Part shown: piece after piece, positions 12,727-13,887 of the stretch
How the letters are laid out: each line of letters opens with the position of its first letter
Position numbering within the stretch: position 1 is the first letter of the stretch
NCBI GenBank assembly: GCA_049688395.1
Contig: JBAVKQ010000130.1
Location: 1 to 13,887 of the forward strand
DNA: 13,887 nucleotides
From: Prado023 sp049688395
GTDB lineage: Bacteria > Actinomycetota > Actinomycetes > S36-B12 > CAIYMF01
Direction: 5' to 3'
The notes under the pieces: model-generated
What the model saw: only the letters and a program-made list of their open reading frames with translations
Told to the model about the DNA's origin: nothing
Databases searched by the model: none
Translations under genes and position numbers: made by a program

Positions 12727-13887
12727 CAGCCCAGTTCCGCCTCGAAGTCGCCGGACTCCAGCCGTGCCTTGAGGGTGGTCAGGAACCGGGCCGCATCCGC
12801 GCCGTCGACCAACCTGTGGTCGTAGGTCAGCGCGAGGTAGACCATCGAGCGGATCGCGATGGAGTCCGCACCCGTGTCGTCGACGACGACCACGGGTCGG
12901 CGCACGATCGAGCCCAGGCCGAGGATGCCGACCTGCGGCTGGTTGATGATCGGGGTGTCGAACAGGGCGCCGCGACTACCGGTGTTGGTCAGCGTGAACG
13001 TGCCACCGGACAGCTCGTCGGGCGAGACCTTGTTGGTCCGGGTGCGCTCGGCCACATCGGCGATCTTGCGGCCCAGCCCACCCAGGTTCAGGTCGTCGGC
13101 GTCGCGCACGACCGGCACCAGCAGGCCGCGCTGGGTGTCGACGGCGATGCCCAGGTGGATCGAGTCGTTGTAGGTGACCGTGCCGGCGGCCTGATCCATC
13201 GAGGCATTGACGATCGGGTAGGCCTTGAGCGCCTCGATGATCGCCTTGGCGAAGAAGGGCATGAAGGACAGCTTCACGCCCTCGCGCGCCTCGAAGGCAT
13301 CCTTGTGCCGCTTGCGCAGCGCGGCGATCCGGGTGACGTCGGCCTCGACGACGGTGGTCAGCTGTGCCGAGACGTGCAGCGACTCCACCATGCGCTCGGC
13401 GATCACCTTGCGCAGGCGCGGCATCTTCTCGGTGCGGACGTTGCCGGTGCCGCCCGGCGTCTTCGCGGCGGGTGCGGGTGCAGCTGCTGGTGCCGGCGCC
13501 GCGGGGGTGGGGCTGCTCGCTGCCGGTGCGGGGGCAGCCGGTGCAGCGGGGGCCGAAGCAGCCGCAGCCGGGGCAGCGGGGGCCGCAGCGGGAGCAGCGG
13601 GAGCAGCCGGGGCGGCAGGCGCCGCCGGAGCAGGGGAACCGACCGTCGAGGTGCCTCGGTGCTTGGCGTCGAACACGTCCTGCTTGGTGATCCGTCCGCC
13701 CACGCCCGTGCCGCGCACGGTGGCCAGGTCGACGTCGGACTGGGCTGCGAGCTTGCGCACCAACGGGGTGACGTACAGGTCCGAGGGGGCCGCTGCTGCG
13801 TGCGCGCCGCCAGGGGACGACTCTGGGTCAGTGGGGGCGGACGCGGCTGGGGGACCCGCAGCTGGAGTGGGGGTCGGGGCGGGCGGG
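12726..13887 (-). CDS. sucB: 2-oxoacid dehydrogenase E2 component, dihydrolipoamide acyltransferase (partial)
   Basis: The frame is open through the right edge, so the N-terminal lipoyl domain(s) lie outside. Within the window the order is: an Ala/Pro linker; the peripheral-subunit (E3/E1) binding domain starting SDLYVTPLVRKLAAQSDVDLATVRGTGVGGRITKQDVF; a second long Ala/Pro linker of about 60 residues; and the catalytic acyltransferase core from about TEKMPRLRKVIAERM to the end. The active-site motif DHRLVDG carries the catalytic histidine near the C-terminus, and the trimer-core segment LTNTGSRGALFDTPIINQPQVGILGLG is present. The protein transfers acyl groups from lipoyl to CoA in pyruvate and/or 2-oxoglutarate dehydrogenase complexes. 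In actinobacteria this gene is named sucB or dlaT; the substrate cannot be settled here. The internal GTG at 13763 is not the start, since the binding domain begins upstream. It is the first gene of the collinear lipoate block. Confidence 0.95.
   Translation of the reverse strand, partial: PPAPTPTPAAGPPAASAPTDPESSPGGAHAAAAPSDLYVTPLVRKLAAQSDVDLATVRGTGVGGRITKQDVFDAKHRGTSTVGSPAPAAPAAPAAPAAPAAAPAAPAAAASAPAAPAAPAPAASSPTPAAPAPAAAPAPAAKTPGGTGNVRTEKMPRLRKVIAERMVESLHVSAQLTTVVEADVTRIAALRKRHKDAFEAREGVKLSFMPFFAKAIIEALKAYPIVNASMDQAAGTVTYNDSIHLGIAVDTQRGLLVPVVRDADDLNLGGLGRKIADVAERTRTNKVSPDELSGGTFTLTNTGSRGALFDTPIINQPQVGILGLGSIVRRPVVVVDDTGADSIAIRSMVYLALTYDHRLVDGADAARFLTTLKARLESGDFEAELG

Noticed and set aside
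13364..13690. Plus-strand open frame rich in Arg/Pro/Gln, and the repetitive DNA as a possible repeat element.
   Set aside because: It is antisense to the Ala/Pro linker of the E2 protein; the repetition comes from the linker codons.
1..13887. tRNA, rRNA, CRISPR array, insertion sequence or integrase.
   Set aside because: No recognisable tRNA fold, no regularly spaced repeats with unique spacers, and no transposase or integrase motifs were seen on either strand.

Overview
This window is high-GC DNA with strong G/C preference at third codon positions and frequent GTG/TTG starts. It looks like a chromosomal segment of an actinobacterium, plausibly of the Micrococcales/Cellulomonas type, although the genus cannot be fixed from sequence alone. 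The right half carries a block I recall from Mycobacterium tuberculosis in the same order (dlaT, Rv2216, lipB, lipA, Rv2219, Rv2219A, glnA1). Here it reads leftward on the minus strand: sucB/dlaT-type E2 acyltransferase (running off the right edge), TIGR01777 epimerase, lipB, lipA, DUF4191 membrane protein, RDD membrane protein, glnA. LipB and LipA make the lipoyl cofactor carried by the E2 subunit, so the block joins a lipoyl enzyme with its cofactor synthesis, followed by central nitrogen assimilation.

The core block has three notable additions. A plus-strand gene for a membrane-anchored, possibly NTF2-like protein (11080-11832) is inserted tail-to-tail against the epimerase, splitting it from lipB. 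A 19-bp-arm inverted repeat (10092-10150) covers the lipB stop codon and the lipB-lipA spacer. Upstream of glnA there is a textbook four-box GlnR site (7925-7962), then a leader hairpin, an AGGAGG and a TTG start; a strong hairpin follows the glnA stop.

The left half is accessory. From the left edge it holds: an SCO7613-like polytopic membrane protein with an N-terminal zinc ribbon (minus, running off the edge); a pentapeptide-repeat-like protein (plus); an unrecognised 319-aa protein (minus); a DUF222/13E12-type HNH endonuclease (minus); an unrecognised broken gene (plus); and a NERD-domain nuclease-related protein (minus) next to glnA. The HNH gene has a perfect mycobacterial-type LexA/SOS box (4429-4444) directly upstream of its ribosome binding site.

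The HNH, unknown and NERD genes each appear to carry a single-base frameshift in a G/C run (near 4294-4296, 4882-4885 and 5880-5882). The core genes and the other accessory genes look intact. Clustering of indels in this 1.6-kb stretch means either a decaying nuclease islet or locally poor sequence. Read through the indels, the three genes have sensible lengths, which is how they are annotated here.
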